A stretch of 64,000 bases of DNA from contig NC_044930.1 in NCBI RefSeq assembly GCF_003576645.1, forward strand, positions 2,770,415-2,834,414. The letters are read 5' to 3'. Shown one piece after another: positions 23,672 to 35,442 of this stretch; positions within the stretch are counted from its first letter, which is position 1; each line of letters starts with the position of its first letter. Source of the stretch: Ipomoea triloba. Lineage: Eukaryota > Streptophyta > Magnoliopsida > Solanales > Convolvulaceae. Position numbers and translations under genes: made by a program. Below the pieces are notes generated by a model. That model was given only the letters and a program-made list of their open reading frames with translations, was not told the DNA's origin and ran no database searches.

Positions 23672-26600
23672 TCACGACGAAGGGAACAGCTTTTCAAGCA
23701 TGTTATTAGAAAGGATGCGATTGGGGTCCAGCTCTTGGCGTGCTCGGTTGTATTCATCCACAGGGAATTTCTTCCTTAGTCTCGCCTGTAGTGCTTGTAG
23801 TTCTTCCTTGTCTTTTGGAACCTGGATATATACAAGGATGGATTTATTGTTTTTAATGCAATTCATTTCCAACATCCAACGACACCGTAAAAAATCTCAT
23901 TTTTGCCCTAATGCCAATTGAATATCTGCTTGCCATGGCACTCTAAAATGGTATGACAGAGTTGCACTCTCCCAATCAAACCATCCGGAAAACAAACAGA
24001 CGGATTAAGTTTTTAAATATGATTGAAAATTATGAGATTGTCAAGTATGACAGTTTTAAATTTTAATCTATTGCTGTAAAGTAAAACAGAGATTGACAGT
24101 GGCATTTCCTAAATTGTTTGATACGTACCTCAATCTTGGCCCAATGTTCATATGCAGAATAATGATCCCATAAATGTGCTTGTGTCAAATGTCTGTAGTG
24201 GAAAAATTCCTCGGTTATATGTTTTCTTTCACGAGCATCCATTGTTGGAAGATACATGATTATCCCAACCTGAGATGTTGAATTGAAGTGAGAAGAAACG
24301 AAAAATAAAAAATAAAAAATGAAACGTAAGTAATACAGCAGAACCTTTGGGAAGAGGCAAAGAATGAAGACAAATTCAATTCACTGTTTAGATATGTGGA
24401 TTACCAATCAACATTTTCTGGTCCCACTGATAAACATGCCAGGTTCTCATTGATCTTTAAACTATAATATACTCAAGATTATGTTTTTTATGCGTCAATT
24501 TGGAGCAATTAGGCTTCAAATCATGACAATCCATCTTGAAAAAGTAAATAAAGAAGAATCAAAAACTAAAAGGTTACCCATGAGAAAATATCATCATCCA
24601 CCGAACTATAAGCCGGACTCATCAGGCTCTTGCTGCAAGCTGTCCATCTCTGCTCAATAGGTGCAGGAGCAGGTATGCTTTCTTTCTCTATAAGCTGCAT
24701 TAGTTGCTCTATGAATTCCAGATCTTTCATGCTTGGTTTTGAAAGGGTACCCGCAGGAAAACAAGTTTCCGAGACCCATTGATGACCACCACAATCAAAC
24801 CCTAAAATTTCATCACTCCACCCTACCCTGTACCCTTCTGACTTTCTCCAAAATTCGGCCTCAGCTTGGTTGATTTTTTTGACGTGGTCTGTGTTCAGTG
24901 GATCCAACGCAAGCAGTTTATCCCTCAATTCAGTAAATGATAGCTCATTTATTTCGGATTCATTTTCTGTACTTCTGCAAGTAAGAAGGGTGCAATGGAG
25001 ATCAGTAGTATTATAGAAAGACCAAGAAATGACCCAAGTACGTAGGAAATAAGATTCTTTTGGAGGGATGATATGGACCTAACAATCTAGTACAACGAGT
25101 GAAATGGACCTAAAAATCTAGATAAGTATTTTGCTGAAATGGCATTTCCATAAAACCACCGAGTAGGTATAGTAAAAGCAACAAGAAACAGCTCTTGTAC
25201 CTGTACTTCTTCAATGACTCTCGGTAGAGATCTTGTACATGTCCTACAGCTTCTTCTGGAGAATACTTCGGTTTATATTTTGGTGGACCCTTCCATTTTG
25301 AGATAGGATTGCATGTTACAACCACAACCGCATCAGTGTATGGAATGTGCAAATATTTCACATGCTTGTTCTCAGATAGCAATTTTCTGCAGTAAGCTGA
25401 CACCATTTATTTACTATTTCAACAAGTTAATATGCTAATATAAACATTCCAAATAGTCTAAAATATGCGGCATGCAAGCTGACACACTTTTTGGCCTATC
25501 TTAGCTCTTACATCAAGCTCGATGAAGCAGACCAGATTTGAAGCTCATACCACAGAAAAAGAGAGAAAAACAAAAGGACGGAACATGCAAACAGAAAAAG
25601 GAAAAAAAAAAAAAAATTGATCACCAACTTTAGAAAGTGCATATTTACTTGTGATTTTTCTTAATGTCTTTCATGTTAGAGATATATGTGTGCTCAACAA
25701 GCTCCTGCCGCTCCACACACTGAAGTGTGACCTCTGCAACAACTCCTAAGCCCCCGAGTCCACATCGAGCTAGATAAAAGAGATCCGGATCCTTCTCTTC
25801 CGAAATCTCTATTGTGCCTTTTGCAGGAGTAACCAATTTCATGCTGATAACTTGCTCGTCAATTGGGGGCAGCCTTGCACCAGTTCCATGAGCACCAACC
25901 TAACACGAGGAGCATATACTTAAAACAGTTGCCAAAAAAAAAAAACTCACTAGAAGTCTATAAATCACTTGTCCAAACACACACACAAATGTTTATATGC
26001 CAAGTAGCTTTCAACTAATAAAAAAGTCATCAAAGCCATGGAAATTTTCATAGTATAGAGGTAATACAAGAGCTTAAGAGCACAAGAGAGCACCTTCCTC
26101 TTAATGCAGGAGAGTATACACTATACAGAATTAACTCAAATTCTTTAATATTAACATTAGCAACTTTATAGTTGATACCACACCCTATTAAAGATAGCAT
26201 TGGGCATATTAATCAGCATGGTTTAAAATCAAATTTCACACTAAGGAAGCAAATTTCCTGCAATAAAATAAGGAACCCTAATAGCAAATGTTACCAAGAT
26301 TTGATTTTTATCTATTTTTTTCACTAAACTCACTTGAACAATGCCACCAACTTGTTGCTCCCTTATAGATGCAAAGTTCTGGAGAGTGAGACCATGTTCC
26401 TTAATCGAATCCACAAGCTGCTGAACCCTAATGCCGGCTTGCACAGTGACCCTCTTCTTCTCTTTGTCCACTTCCAAGACCTTATCCATCAATCCCAAAT
26501 TCACCATCCCAGCCCGTGTCAACCCGATTCCGTTCGGGGACAGACCCGAACCCACGGGTCGGATCTTCTGCTTCTTCTCATTGGAATCTTTCACAGCGGC

Positions 26601-26948
26601 CTCCAGCTCTTGCAGGGACTCGGGCTGGAGGAAAGTGCGGGTCTGGACCTCGTGGGTCCCGCTCCAATTGGTGACGGTGTGGAGATCCTCGGGCAAGGGG
26701 GCGTAGCGGAAGAGCTGGGCCTTCTTGTGCTTGGCGTCGGCGGGGAAGGGGAAGGAGTAGTAGGTGGCGGCGGCGCAGCCGAGGACGAGCACGGTGTAGC
26801 CGATGTACTTGCGGACCTCGGCGTCGGAGGAAGGGGGCTGAGAGGAGAGGGAGCAGAGGAGGCGCGGGTTAATGTGGGGATTGGAATGGGGGTGGGAATG
26901 GGCGAGGAGAGAGCGGAGGGAGCGACGGAAGTGATGAGCTCTGAACAT
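23672..26948 (-). CDS. GLDH: L-galactono-1,4-lactone dehydrogenase, mitochondrial
   Basis: Six exons (26334–26948, 25649–25899, 25201–25386, 24578–24974, 24129–24269, 23672–23821) join in frame to 579 residues, near the family's usual 580–610. The enzyme oxidises L-galactono-1,4-lactone to ascorbate and passes electrons to cytochrome c at the inner mitochondrial membrane; it also assists complex I assembly. The N-terminus is an Arg/Ser/Pro-rich transit region, then a hydrophobic segment (about 48–66), then FRYAPLPEDLHTVTNWSGTHEV, the conserved start of the mature enzyme. The PCMH-type FAD domain includes PVGSGLSPNGIGL (Leu where covalent relatives have His) and the later GLGGLGVVAEVTLQCVER. 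The C-terminal part has the conserved EILGFDCGG and EQRWTA segments and ends LDPNRILSNNMLEKLF. All junctions are GT–AG. No lesions were seen. Confidence 0.96.
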
Positions 26949-27654
26949 TTTTGGGTGGCTATGGAGGGCTTAAAGAAAGGTTTCAGTAGAGCGAGAAAAG
27001 GCAATGGAAGGGATTCTAAGAGAAGATTTCGTCTTCTTGGACTGTGTTGTCAATGAAAGAGACAGACTTTATCCATTTTCTGGGGAGTGAGAACTGAGAT
27101 CACACAGACGGCCGATGAAACTAAACACCGCCGCTACAAATTGAACTTTCCGTCAACACAATTTCATCACTTATGGGAACTTCTACTCATCTGGTAACTC
27201 CGCAAATCCGCAAATAACAGAGTCACTAAACTCGAATACGATCAAATCTTAGGAATTGAGTCAAAATTTGATTAAACTCAGGACCAAACTCACAATTTTT
27301 CCTAAAATTCATTCACTCAATTATAATTAGGGTAAATTATGATTAAATTCATGTCTCGGGATTTAATTTGACCCTACTTTGTGATCCTGATAAGTAATAG
27401 ATTACAAAGAGTTAAACGAATTTATATTATTGATGACCGGTTCAAACTAATAAGATAAAGAAATATAAAATTAATAATTAGACAAACTTGTGATTGCTTT
27501 CATTAATCATGATATTTGATACATTGATGAGTGATATGTCAAGTATAATAATTTTAAGAAAATTATGTATTCATTGTTAATTATTGTAAAATATGGATTT
27601 TTTTTTATAAATATTCATGATTTTTTTATAGGACAATATCTATTCTTCTTAAGG

Positions 27655-27775
27655 TATAGTGGCACTCGGTGTCCCGGAAAACACTCTCACATGGATGACA
27701 GGAGTGGGTCCGATCCTCAGTGGAGTCAACTGTTGACTCGAACAGATATTACATTGTAACAGAGTCAGTAGCTTA
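27655..27775 (+). mobile_element. tRNA-derived SINE relic
   Basis: Box A-like GTATAGTGGCACT at the left and box B-like GGGTCCGATCC about 40 nt later are followed by CAACTGTTGACTCGAACAGATATTACA and TTGTAACAGAGTCAGTA. The copy at 28465–28580 shares the CAACTGTT(G/A)ACTC block and the copy at 48505 shares the GAACAGATA tail. Internal Pol III boxes plus a common 3' region indicate a SINE family. Confidence 0.5.
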
Positions 27776-28464
27776 AACTTGTATAAGATTTTTTAAATAC
27801 AAATTTAAAAAAACTTTGTATTAAGCATATCGTGCACGAAAACACTTATTACAGCTCCTTCTCCTTAATTGCTTCCTAATTCCCTATGTTAACTTCTTTG
27901 TTGGTGGTGGCTTAGGAAGATTCCTATTCCTGGTCATAAATTTTCATTTGTCTTGACATTTTGCTGTTACCAGTACCAGTAGATCGAGTAAATTCTTTAT
28001 ATATGGCTATATCAAGTACTAAAAGTACTGTTTTCAATATAAAAAAAAAAAAGTACTCTTTTATAATGTAAGTTTAATGAAATTGTTTGGAGAATATGAG
28101 GCGGGAGTAAGAAAAGTGTGTCATAATCAACAAGTTTATTTTGAAATGATATGTAAGTAGATGGGTTAGACACTTATGAAATTGACAAGGAATCACTACA
28201 TGATTAATAACGTGCACCAAGTAAAACCTCGTTTTCGAAGAAGATCAAGTTGAAAATTATATTAAATTTAACAAAAGAGAGTCTCTATGTTATATAATTC
28301 AAGCTTCTTAAAATGTTGAATATAAATCGAGTCAATTAACCCAACTAAACTAAAGGACAAATAATGCAAAGAACAAGAAGTATGTTCGGAAAGGACATTA
28401 GAGAATCACAAATCTTTGGTATTAAAAAATGAACATCAAAGTAATGGTGGGGATGGCAGAACCG

Positions 28465-28580
28465 TTTGTTATCTGTTCATAGCTACTTGAGTTAACAGTT
28501 GCCTCCATTAAGGCTCGAACCCACTCCCCTCCATGTGCAAGTGTAAATCGGGTGCCACTAGACCACAAGGTCTTTGACCA
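28465..28580 (-). mobile_element. tRNA-derived SINE relic
   Basis: On minus: box A-like TGGTCTAGTGGCACC (28550–28564), box B GGTTCGAGCCT (28511–28522), then CAACTGTTAACTC and TATGAACAGATAAC. This is the best-preserved pair of Pol III boxes among the related copies in the window. Confidence 0.6.
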
Positions 28581-29219
28581 CAATTATAGAGCTCTATATT
28601 TACAATTTAATAACTTTATATTCATCAGTATAATACAATTTTTGAATCTATATAACAAAATTGTGAATATAGAGTTCAAAAATTGTGAATATTGGGTAAT
28701 GTAATTTTGTATATAGAGTTCTAAAATTGTAAACAAAGACCCGGATCGTAGCATAGCATAATTTGCATATACGAATGCAGCCCAATAAATCCAGAAAAAC
28801 CAAGTCCAAAACAAATTCAAACTACTTTGACTAATAAAAGCATAGGAAGCCCACACCTTCAATTAATCCAAAATGCAATTTCAAATCCAGCCAAGAGTGA
28901 GGCCCAGAATCAAAATTTTAAATCTCAGCCGAAATCCACCTTCAAGTCCATGGAGTATTATCACTTGTTGCTTGTGTTCTTCTTCAATTCTATCAACTTT
29001 TGAGCAGAGCTATGTTGCTCTAATTCGCACAATTGATTCAAACTAGCTTCTTACGACGGGGGCAACATGCATTGGCATTTGGCAAGGAATTGAATAAACA
29101 AATTATGAAATTTCAGTACGTGCCTCTATATGTTGTAATTGTTATTTGGTTTAATATTTGGGTGAGGCTACTTTTATTTGGTTTAAATTTTGTTCTAGTA
29201 ATGAGTCTAGGGCACATCC

Positions 29220-29222
<3 letters not shown>

Positions 29223-29256
<34 letters not shown>

Positions 29257-30392
29257 GTGGACACATCCACATTCTCCATCTTAAGAAATCAAAAATTAAG
29301 ATCTTAACGGTACTAATTGACTTGTGTGTACGCACGCGTTTAGAGTTATTATATTTATCTATAATTTTTTTTAAGTAATATTTATCCATACTTGATTAAA
29401 TATGAGTCAGGCTATGTCAAATCAAAGAATAAAAATTATTGTTCCACCTGAGTGACATGACCCAATTTAAAAAACAGAGTCAATTTTTGTTTTGAATTAA
29501 TTAAAACATGTCACCATGAGTAAAGAAGTAAAAAACAAAATAAAAAGTGAGGTAAAAAATGTATAAGAGAATTGCCCGTCAAGTATATAATTAATTAATA
29601 ATTGCCTACCATTGTGTAGTTTTCACTTCACTTCATTGAATCTGTCAACTAATTAATATAAGAGAATGACAACTTTTCCATCTCTAACATCTAAATTTAA
29701 TTGATTTGAAGATTTATTTTTATTTTTTTGGTGGCAGATTAATGTCTAAATTTATTAATAGTTTCAATCAATTAGAAAGAATTTTCCGATGTATGTATAT
29801 AATATCGTAAATATCATTTATACGTGATAAAATTATATTTTAATTTACCAGTGAAGTATATAGATATGATTCCCACAAACATATACCATGCTACAAAAAT
29901 TTAATTTCTAAAGCAAATATAAAATATTACTTGAATCAAACGCCCTCCGTTCTGGGCAAGTGGCGTGACCCATGGAGCAGAGTCCGAAGTAGACATTTTT
30001 GTCTTTGTTGTTTGGTTGACCATTGACTCATGACTTATGAGCAAGTAGCTCAGCGTGACCCTTGGAGCAAGATAGAATCTTAATTCTTAAATCACAACCA
30101 CAATGAGATATTATATTTATTGCTTTGTCTGTTTCCTGGCCAACAATGAAAGAGATATGTACTGGACCTAAATAGTGGAGTTTTATTATTATTTTTTTGT
30201 GACTTTTTATCTTATTATCAAAGTACGTCTGGAGAAGAGGACTTCAATTCGTACATGTATATATGCATTGGTTGGTTGGTTGGTTCAGATGAGATGTGAA
30301 TAAAATCACTACCCTAAGCTAGCTTTAATTTTAACATTATATTATATTATATTAATGGCATCGTCTTCAAGAAATGAGAATCCGGCCGGAGN

Positions 30393-30428
<36 letters not shown>

Positions 30429-31563
30429 GTGGACACATCCACATTCTCCATCTTAAGAAATCAAAAATTAAGATCTTAACGGTACTAATTGACTTGTGTG
30501 TACGCACGCGTTTAGAGTTATTATATTTATCTATAATTTTTTTTAAGTAATATTTATCCATACTTGATTAAATATGAGTCAGGCTATGTCAAATCAAAGA
30601 ATAAAAATTATTGTTCCACCTGAGTGACATGACCCAATTTAAAAAACAGAGTCAATTTTTGTTTTGAATTAATTAAAACATGTCACCATGAGTAAAGAAG
30701 TAAAAAACAAAATAAAAAGTGAGGTAAAAAATGTATAAGAGAATTGCCCGTCAAGTATATAATTAATTAATAATTGCCTACCATTGTGTAGTTTTCACTT
30801 CACTTCATTGAATCTGTCAACTAATTAATATAAGAGAATGACAACTTTTCCATCTCTAACATCTAAATTTAATTGATTTGAAGATTTATTTTTATTTTTT
30901 TGGTGGCAGATTAATGTCTAAATTTATTAATAGTTTCAATCAATTAGAAAGAATTTTCCGATGTATGTATATAATATCGTAAATATCATTTATACGTGAT
31001 AAAATTATATTTTAATTTACCAGTGAAGTATATAGATATGATTCCCACAAACATATACCATGCTACAAAAATTTAATTTCTAAAGCAAATATAAAATATT
31101 ACTTGAATCAAACGCCCTCCGTTCTGGGCAAGTGGCGTGACCCATGGAGCAGAGTCCGAAGTAGACATTTTTGTCTTTGTTGTTTGGTTGACCATTGACT
31201 CATGACTTATGAGCAAGTAGCTCAGCGTGACCCTTGGAGCAAGATAGAATCTTAATTCTTAAATCACAACCACAATGAGATATTATATTTATTGCTTTGT
31301 CTGTTTCCTGGCCAACAATGAAAGAGATATGTACTGGACCTAAATAGTGGAGTTTTATTATTATTTTTTTGTGACTTTTTATCTTATTATCAAAGTACGT
31401 CTGGAGAAGAGGACTTCAATTCGTACATGTATATATGCATTGGTTGGTTGGTTGGTTCAGATGAGATGTGAATAAAATCACTACCCTAAGCTAGCTTTAA
31501 TTTTAACATTATATTATATTATATTAATGGCATCGTCTTCAAGAAATGAGAATCCGGCCGGAG
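29223..31563. repeat. 1.17-kb near-perfect direct duplication with N at junction (probable assembly artefact)
   Basis: Positions 29255–30391 recur at 30427–31563 with a constant offset of 1172 bp and no indel in the lines compared. Each copy is preceded by a poly-A tract (29223–29254, 32 A; 30393–30426, 34 A). The first copy stops 37 bp inside a DUF247 reading frame, immediately before an undetermined base (30392) and the second poly-A. An ambiguous base, a homopolymer and absence of divergence point to a mis-joined contig end; a very recent tandem duplication is the alternative. The unit itself is DUF247 upstream DNA. Confidence 0.9.
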
Positions 31564-32921
31564 GAGGAAGAGGAGAAGAAAATGGTGTGATAATGTTGGG
31601 ACCCCAAGAGAATACGAATAAGATACAAAGGATTCCATCTTTCTTGCGGGGCTCCAACAGCAACGAAGACTACAATCCCAAAGTGATTTCCCTAGGGCCA
31701 TACCACCACGGCAAGCCGGAGTTGCAGCCCCTCGAGGGATTTAAGCATAAGGTGTTTGACAACTTCATTTTCGGCAGTCCCAAGGACGCTAATTTCTATA
31801 GGAAAAAAGTGTTGGAGGTAGTGGAAGAGGCCCGAGGGTGTTACGCTGCTGGGACCACAGATAAATTTGGAGATTCAAAGTTTGCAGAAATGATGCTTTT
31901 GGATTCTTGTTTCTTACTATTCTATATGCTATCAACTATGCAGGGTTTTGATGATTTCTGGTACCTCACTACCGTTCAGTTGTTTGAGAAGATTGGGTAT
32001 TCAGGTAGTTTCTTCTTACAACTTGACACCTATTTGTTTGAAAATCAAATCCCCCTTTGGATTGTTGAGTTCTTGTTTAATGCTAGATTTGGTAGTACAA
32101 ACATAGCCGGTGGGGTTTCCTGGAAATCTTTGCTTGTAAAGCATTGCCAAACAAGTCTTTTTGCTGAGGAGTATAGGGTGGGTGAGGATCTAAGAGATGA
32201 AAAACCACTTCATCTATTAGAAGCTTTCCACATCCACATGGTGGGCAATTGTGAAATGCTTTCATCCAACACCAAATCTGCAGGTAGGTGGCAAAAACTC
32301 AAGCCAATTAAAACTAATAACACGATAATAATGTTGCAAAAAGAGGCATTTGAGAAGTATAGTTATGTGTTCCGTTCAGTCATGGATCTAAAGTCAAAGG
32401 GGATTCATTTTGGGCATAGTGATAATATTTACTCTGTGATGAGCATCAAATTTGAGTCTTCCTTTGTGTATGCAAAACTAAAGCTTCCTATTTGGTATGC
32501 TTCCTCGTCGAGTAGAGTTTTCCTCACCAACATGATAGCTTATGAGCTCTCTCCCAACAGCTGGTCCCGCCTCGAGATAACTTCTTATATAAATTTCATG
32601 AAGTCGCTGATTGTTTACCCCAACGATGTGAAAGAGTTGCGGGAAAAGCGCATCATATCTAATACTCTCGGAGACGACATGGAAGTGGTGCAGTTGTTCA
32701 AAGGGCTGAATACTCATGGGATTGATAATCCCAACATTTTCTCGGAGGTGAAGCAGAAAATTCAAAAGCACTATGATAGCAAAGCAAAGACGTGGATGGC
32801 ACAATTTGTATATACTTATCTTATAAGCCCTTGGTCTATAATCGCTTTACTCTCGGCTTTTCTTCTTCTTCTCTTAACTTTTGCACAAACTTATGTTGCC
32901 TTCGACAAGCCGGACAAGTGA
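31527..32921 (+). CDS. DUF247 (UPF0481) membrane protein, intact
   Basis: Single exon of 464 residues with the full DUF247 layout. N-terminal QRIPSFLRG then YNPKVISLGPYHHGKPEL; central EMMLLDSCFLL and LFENQIPLWIVEFLF; FRSVMDLKSKGIHF; then FLTNMIAYE and KSLIVYPNDVKELREKRII; a C-terminal membrane helix (about 436–457, WSIIALLSAFLLLLLTF) and a short tail. These are plant-specific proteins, mostly of unknown biochemical role; in grasses some act in self-incompatibility, which cannot be assumed here. The ATG is chosen because the family's conserved block starts about 35 residues later and upstream sequence is non-coding. It is the only undamaged DUF247 copy in the window. Its first 37 bp and upstream region are repeated at 29255–30391. 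Confidence 0.93.
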   Translation: MASSSRNENPAGGGRGEENGVIMLGPQENTNKIQRIPSFLRGSNSNEDYNPKVISLGPYHHGKPELQPLEGFKHKVFDNFIFGSPKDANFYRKKVLEVVEEARGCYAAGTTDKFGDSKFAEMMLLDSCFLLFYMLSTMQGFDDFWYLTTVQLFEKIGYSGSFFLQLDTYLFENQIPLWIVEFLFNARFGSTNIAGGVSWKSLLVKHCQTSLFAEEYRVGEDLRDEKPLHLLEAFHIHMVGNCEMLSSNTKSAGRWQKLKPIKTNNTIIMLQKEAFEKYSYVFRSVMDLKSKGIHFGHSDNIYSVMSIKFESSFVYAKLKLPIWYASSSSRVFLTNMIAYELSPNSWSRLEITSYINFMKSLIVYPNDVKELREKRIISNTLGDDMEVVQLFKGLNTHGIDNPNIFSEVKQKIQKHYDSKAKTWMAQFVYTYLISPWSIIALLSAFLLLLLTFAQTYVAFDKPDK

Positions 32922-33880
32922 TGCATGCAAACTTCTTTCTACAGATTGAGAGCACGCAACATTATTGGTAAGGAATTGTCCATCTATATGTTGTATTATT
33001 TGTTATTTGGTTTGGTATTTAGAGTGATAACAATTTGGTACAGCTGTACCGTACATACTTATTATATACTCCGTATAATTTTCATCATTTTTAGTTATGT
33101 GTAATTTCTATTTTGTTTGAAATTAAAAGTGTTACATGTTTTTTTTTTTTTTTGTGTATGTGGTGCAAGTTAAGGATTATTAAATTTATGAACACTGAAG
33201 TTATGTTTTTTGAGTTCAACACTGAAGTTATGTTAGTTGTGTTAATATTGTTATATAATTTTATAATTGTTGTTTTCATATTGCATGCATATATAATGTT
33301 TAACTCTCATCAATAAGTGATCATACCAAGAGTGTTGAAGAGATAATGGATGGACACATATATGCTATATATACACTATACCTTATGCTATATGTGTGTG
33401 TGTGTGTGAGAATTTTCTTTTTACTCTAATTTTAAATATAATTATTGTATGTAAGACATAAAAAGTTTTTTAGTAGACGAATAAGTCACGTGTAATATTT
33501 TTAAATTAATTAAGTATAATACTTTTATTATATTCATAAAAATATATTAAATTTTATCTATCAAGTATTATAAGTCACACGTAGAATTTATCCATAGTAG
33601 ACCAGTTATAAGGGAATAAACTCCTGTGGCCTACTTTTACAGTTTTACAAGTCTTCCTTGTACTATGCAAATATGGAAAACTACAAAGTGGTGATCAATG
33701 CAAAAGAATTATTTGTGTAAAAATAAATGCAAAAACTATTGGTAGGTTGCTGGTGAAAATAAATGAAAAATCTATTATTGGTGGGTTGTTGGTCGACATT
33801 AATTGATTATACTTTCATATCATAAAGAGTAGAGTTTTATCTAGGAAAAAATAATTTTAATCAATAGACTGTAGACTATA
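32922..33880. other. Intergenic DNA downstream of DUF247 gene
   Basis: AT-rich spacer with a T-run near 33140 and a (TG)n tract near 33391–33408. No coding region was recognised. Confidence 0.6.
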
Positions 33881-33904
33881 TGCAATGACCACTAGTTGTT
33901 GCGC

Positions 33905-34050
33905 GATAGAGCAAATTGGGCAACTATATACTGATTATTCTCCGAGGGGCATCAAATTTGAGTATAATCTTCTGCGAGCAAAGGTTATGCTTCGCTCTTT
34001 AGATGCATCCACCGTAGCCCGTAGGCCAAGTTTTTCTCAAAAACATGATA
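33905..34050 (+). pseudogene. DUF247 gene fragment
   Basis: About 140 bp that translate as YSPRGIKFEYNLLRAKVML, then a diverged stretch, then nucleotide similarity to the CAAAACATGATAGCTTA block. This matches only the middle of the DUF247 reading frame (compare YSLRGIKFNSNLLRAEVKLP in the copy at 37400). Both flanks are unrelated. It is a relic of a former tandem copy and not a gene. Confidence 0.8.
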
Positions 34051-34074
34051 GCTTAATGGCCTACATGCAAATTA

Positions 34075-34140
34075 TTGTGTAGACCATGCTCCACATAACT
34101 GTGTGGGCCATGAATGCAATATACAGTTATTGTGAACATG
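34075..34140. mobile_element. MITE end fragment (GACCATG-type)
   Basis: TAGACCATGCTCCACATAACTGTGTGGGCCATG closely matches the terminal repeat of the element at 38682–38900. No partner end is visible nearby, so this is a solitary fragment lying just beyond the DUF247 relic. Confidence 0.45.
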
Positions 34141-34700
34141 GACCTGAGTCCACCTTGTAAGGTAGACTCGGGCTCATTGTATAATTTGTTTTTTAAAAGG
34201 CTTCAGGCTATGTTAGGCTAATTGTAAGCTCGGGCTTGAGCCTAACAAAAAGCCTACTTAAAGGTTCAGGCCTAAGCCCAAAACTTAAATTTTCATAGCA
34301 GGCCTAAACCTAATTTTTTAAAGCTCAACTCGACCTATTTCCATCCCTATTAGGTGTTAAGGCACGCAGAGCTTAGACCGAGCAACAGTGCAGTGCGGTG
34401 GGTTGAATGGGTTAACCAGAACATTGTGATTGTTAATAGTTTTTGCGTATGATACATATATTTAGATTGATTAATCCAACAAAATGCATAAAGCCTGGCA
34501 AAAGAATACTAAGCTATACTAATGATGTGTGTTGAATTTGCTTAATTAGTAAGCAAAGAATTGGTTCTAGACTGTGGACAATACGGAAAGGTGATATATA
34601 GATTATATGTGTGAGCAATATAATATATTTGCCTAATTTGTTAGGAAAGAATTGGTTCTTTAATTTCTTAATGAGCACCGCCAGCCGCAATGGATGCAGC

Positions 34701-34841
34701 AATTAATCAGTTAATTAACGTCTGGAGAAAGAGGATTTAATTGGTTGATTGAGAGCATTAAATGAATGCCAAGGCCATTATATTTCATCACCTCCTTGAC
34801 CTCTCTACACTAGCTAATTAATTAAGCTAGCTAGGTGATTA
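34701..34841 (+). promoter_or_regulatory. Upstream region shared with the DUF247 copy at 36523
   Basis: This interval (CACCGCC(A/G)GCCG, GCAGCAATTAAT, GAGGATTTAATTGGTTGATTGA, GCATTAAATGAATG, CTCTCTACACTAGCTAA) is strongly similar to 36330–36522. The duplication that made these two copies therefore included the promoter. The second copy has an extra block of about 45 bp. No TATA assignment is made. Confidence 0.6.
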
Positions 34842-35442
34842 ATGGCGGATAATGAGATCCGGCTAGCAGTAGGAGACAGTAGTAGTGCTGCGATAACTGT
34901 AGCTGCGGCGACGCTAGGAGACAAAAAGAAGATTCTGATGATACTGTGAAGGGCATCAAATTCGAGTCAAATTCGAGTCTAATCTTCTGCGAGCAAAGGT
35001 TGTGCTTCCCTTTCTTGATGCATCCATGATATCCCGAGTTATCCTCCAAAACATCATAGCTTATGAGCTCTGCAACTACTATCGTACACAATTTGTGGTA
35101 GGTAGCTACATCAACTTCTTGAAATCACTCATTGTTTCTCCTGGTGACGTTAAGGAGCTAAGAGAAAAGAGCATTATAAGAAGTACAATTGGAGAGGACA
35201 AGGAGGTTGTCAAGTTGCTCCACGGGATAAACACTTACGACTTTGATAACCCCATCATCCTCAGGGACGTCAAGCATAAAATCCTAAAGTATTACAATAG
35301 CAAAACGAAGACGTGGATGGCTGAACTCGCCCACACTTACTTCAGAACCCCATGGACTGCTCTAGCTTTATTTGCTGCTACTCTTCTTCTTGTTTTAACT
35401 TTTTTGCAGACTTATTTCACCATTAACCCCCGCCGTCACTAG
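34842..35442 (+). pseudogene. DUF247 pseudogene, large internal deletion
   Basis: Starts with ATG and MADNEIRLAVGDSSSAA, equivalent to the MAEKEIRLAVGGDSS start of the 36523 copy. After KKKIL it jumps at about 34935–34945 to sequence equivalent to the GIKFNSNLLRAEV part, removing roughly 250 residues including the GPYHHG and MMLLD cores. A duplicated CAAATTCGAGT (near 34960–34980) and a stop break the frame further. From about 34990 the C-terminal third is open in one frame to 35442, including the membrane helix and FLQTYFTINP tail. It is a dead copy, closely related to 36523–37895. Confidence 0.9.

Larger units (their letters stand above)
26949..29222. other. Intergenic DNA with two SINE relics
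   Basis: Begins with the GLDH promoter and leader on the minus strand. The rest is AT-rich with two tRNA-derived SINE-like copies (27655–27775 and 28465–28580). No supported exon. The antisense frames near 26950–27056 belong to the GLDH first exon. Confidence 0.6.

Noticed and set aside
26334..27056. 240-codon plus-strand frame opposite the GLDH first exon
   Set aside because: Antisense to a clear GLDH exon, low-complexity Gly/Val/Glu composition, no known family.
30355..30391. Second DUF247 start codon with 12 codons before the N
   Set aside because: It is the truncated end of the direct duplicate of the 31527 gene start and runs into N and poly-A. It is most likely an assembly product.
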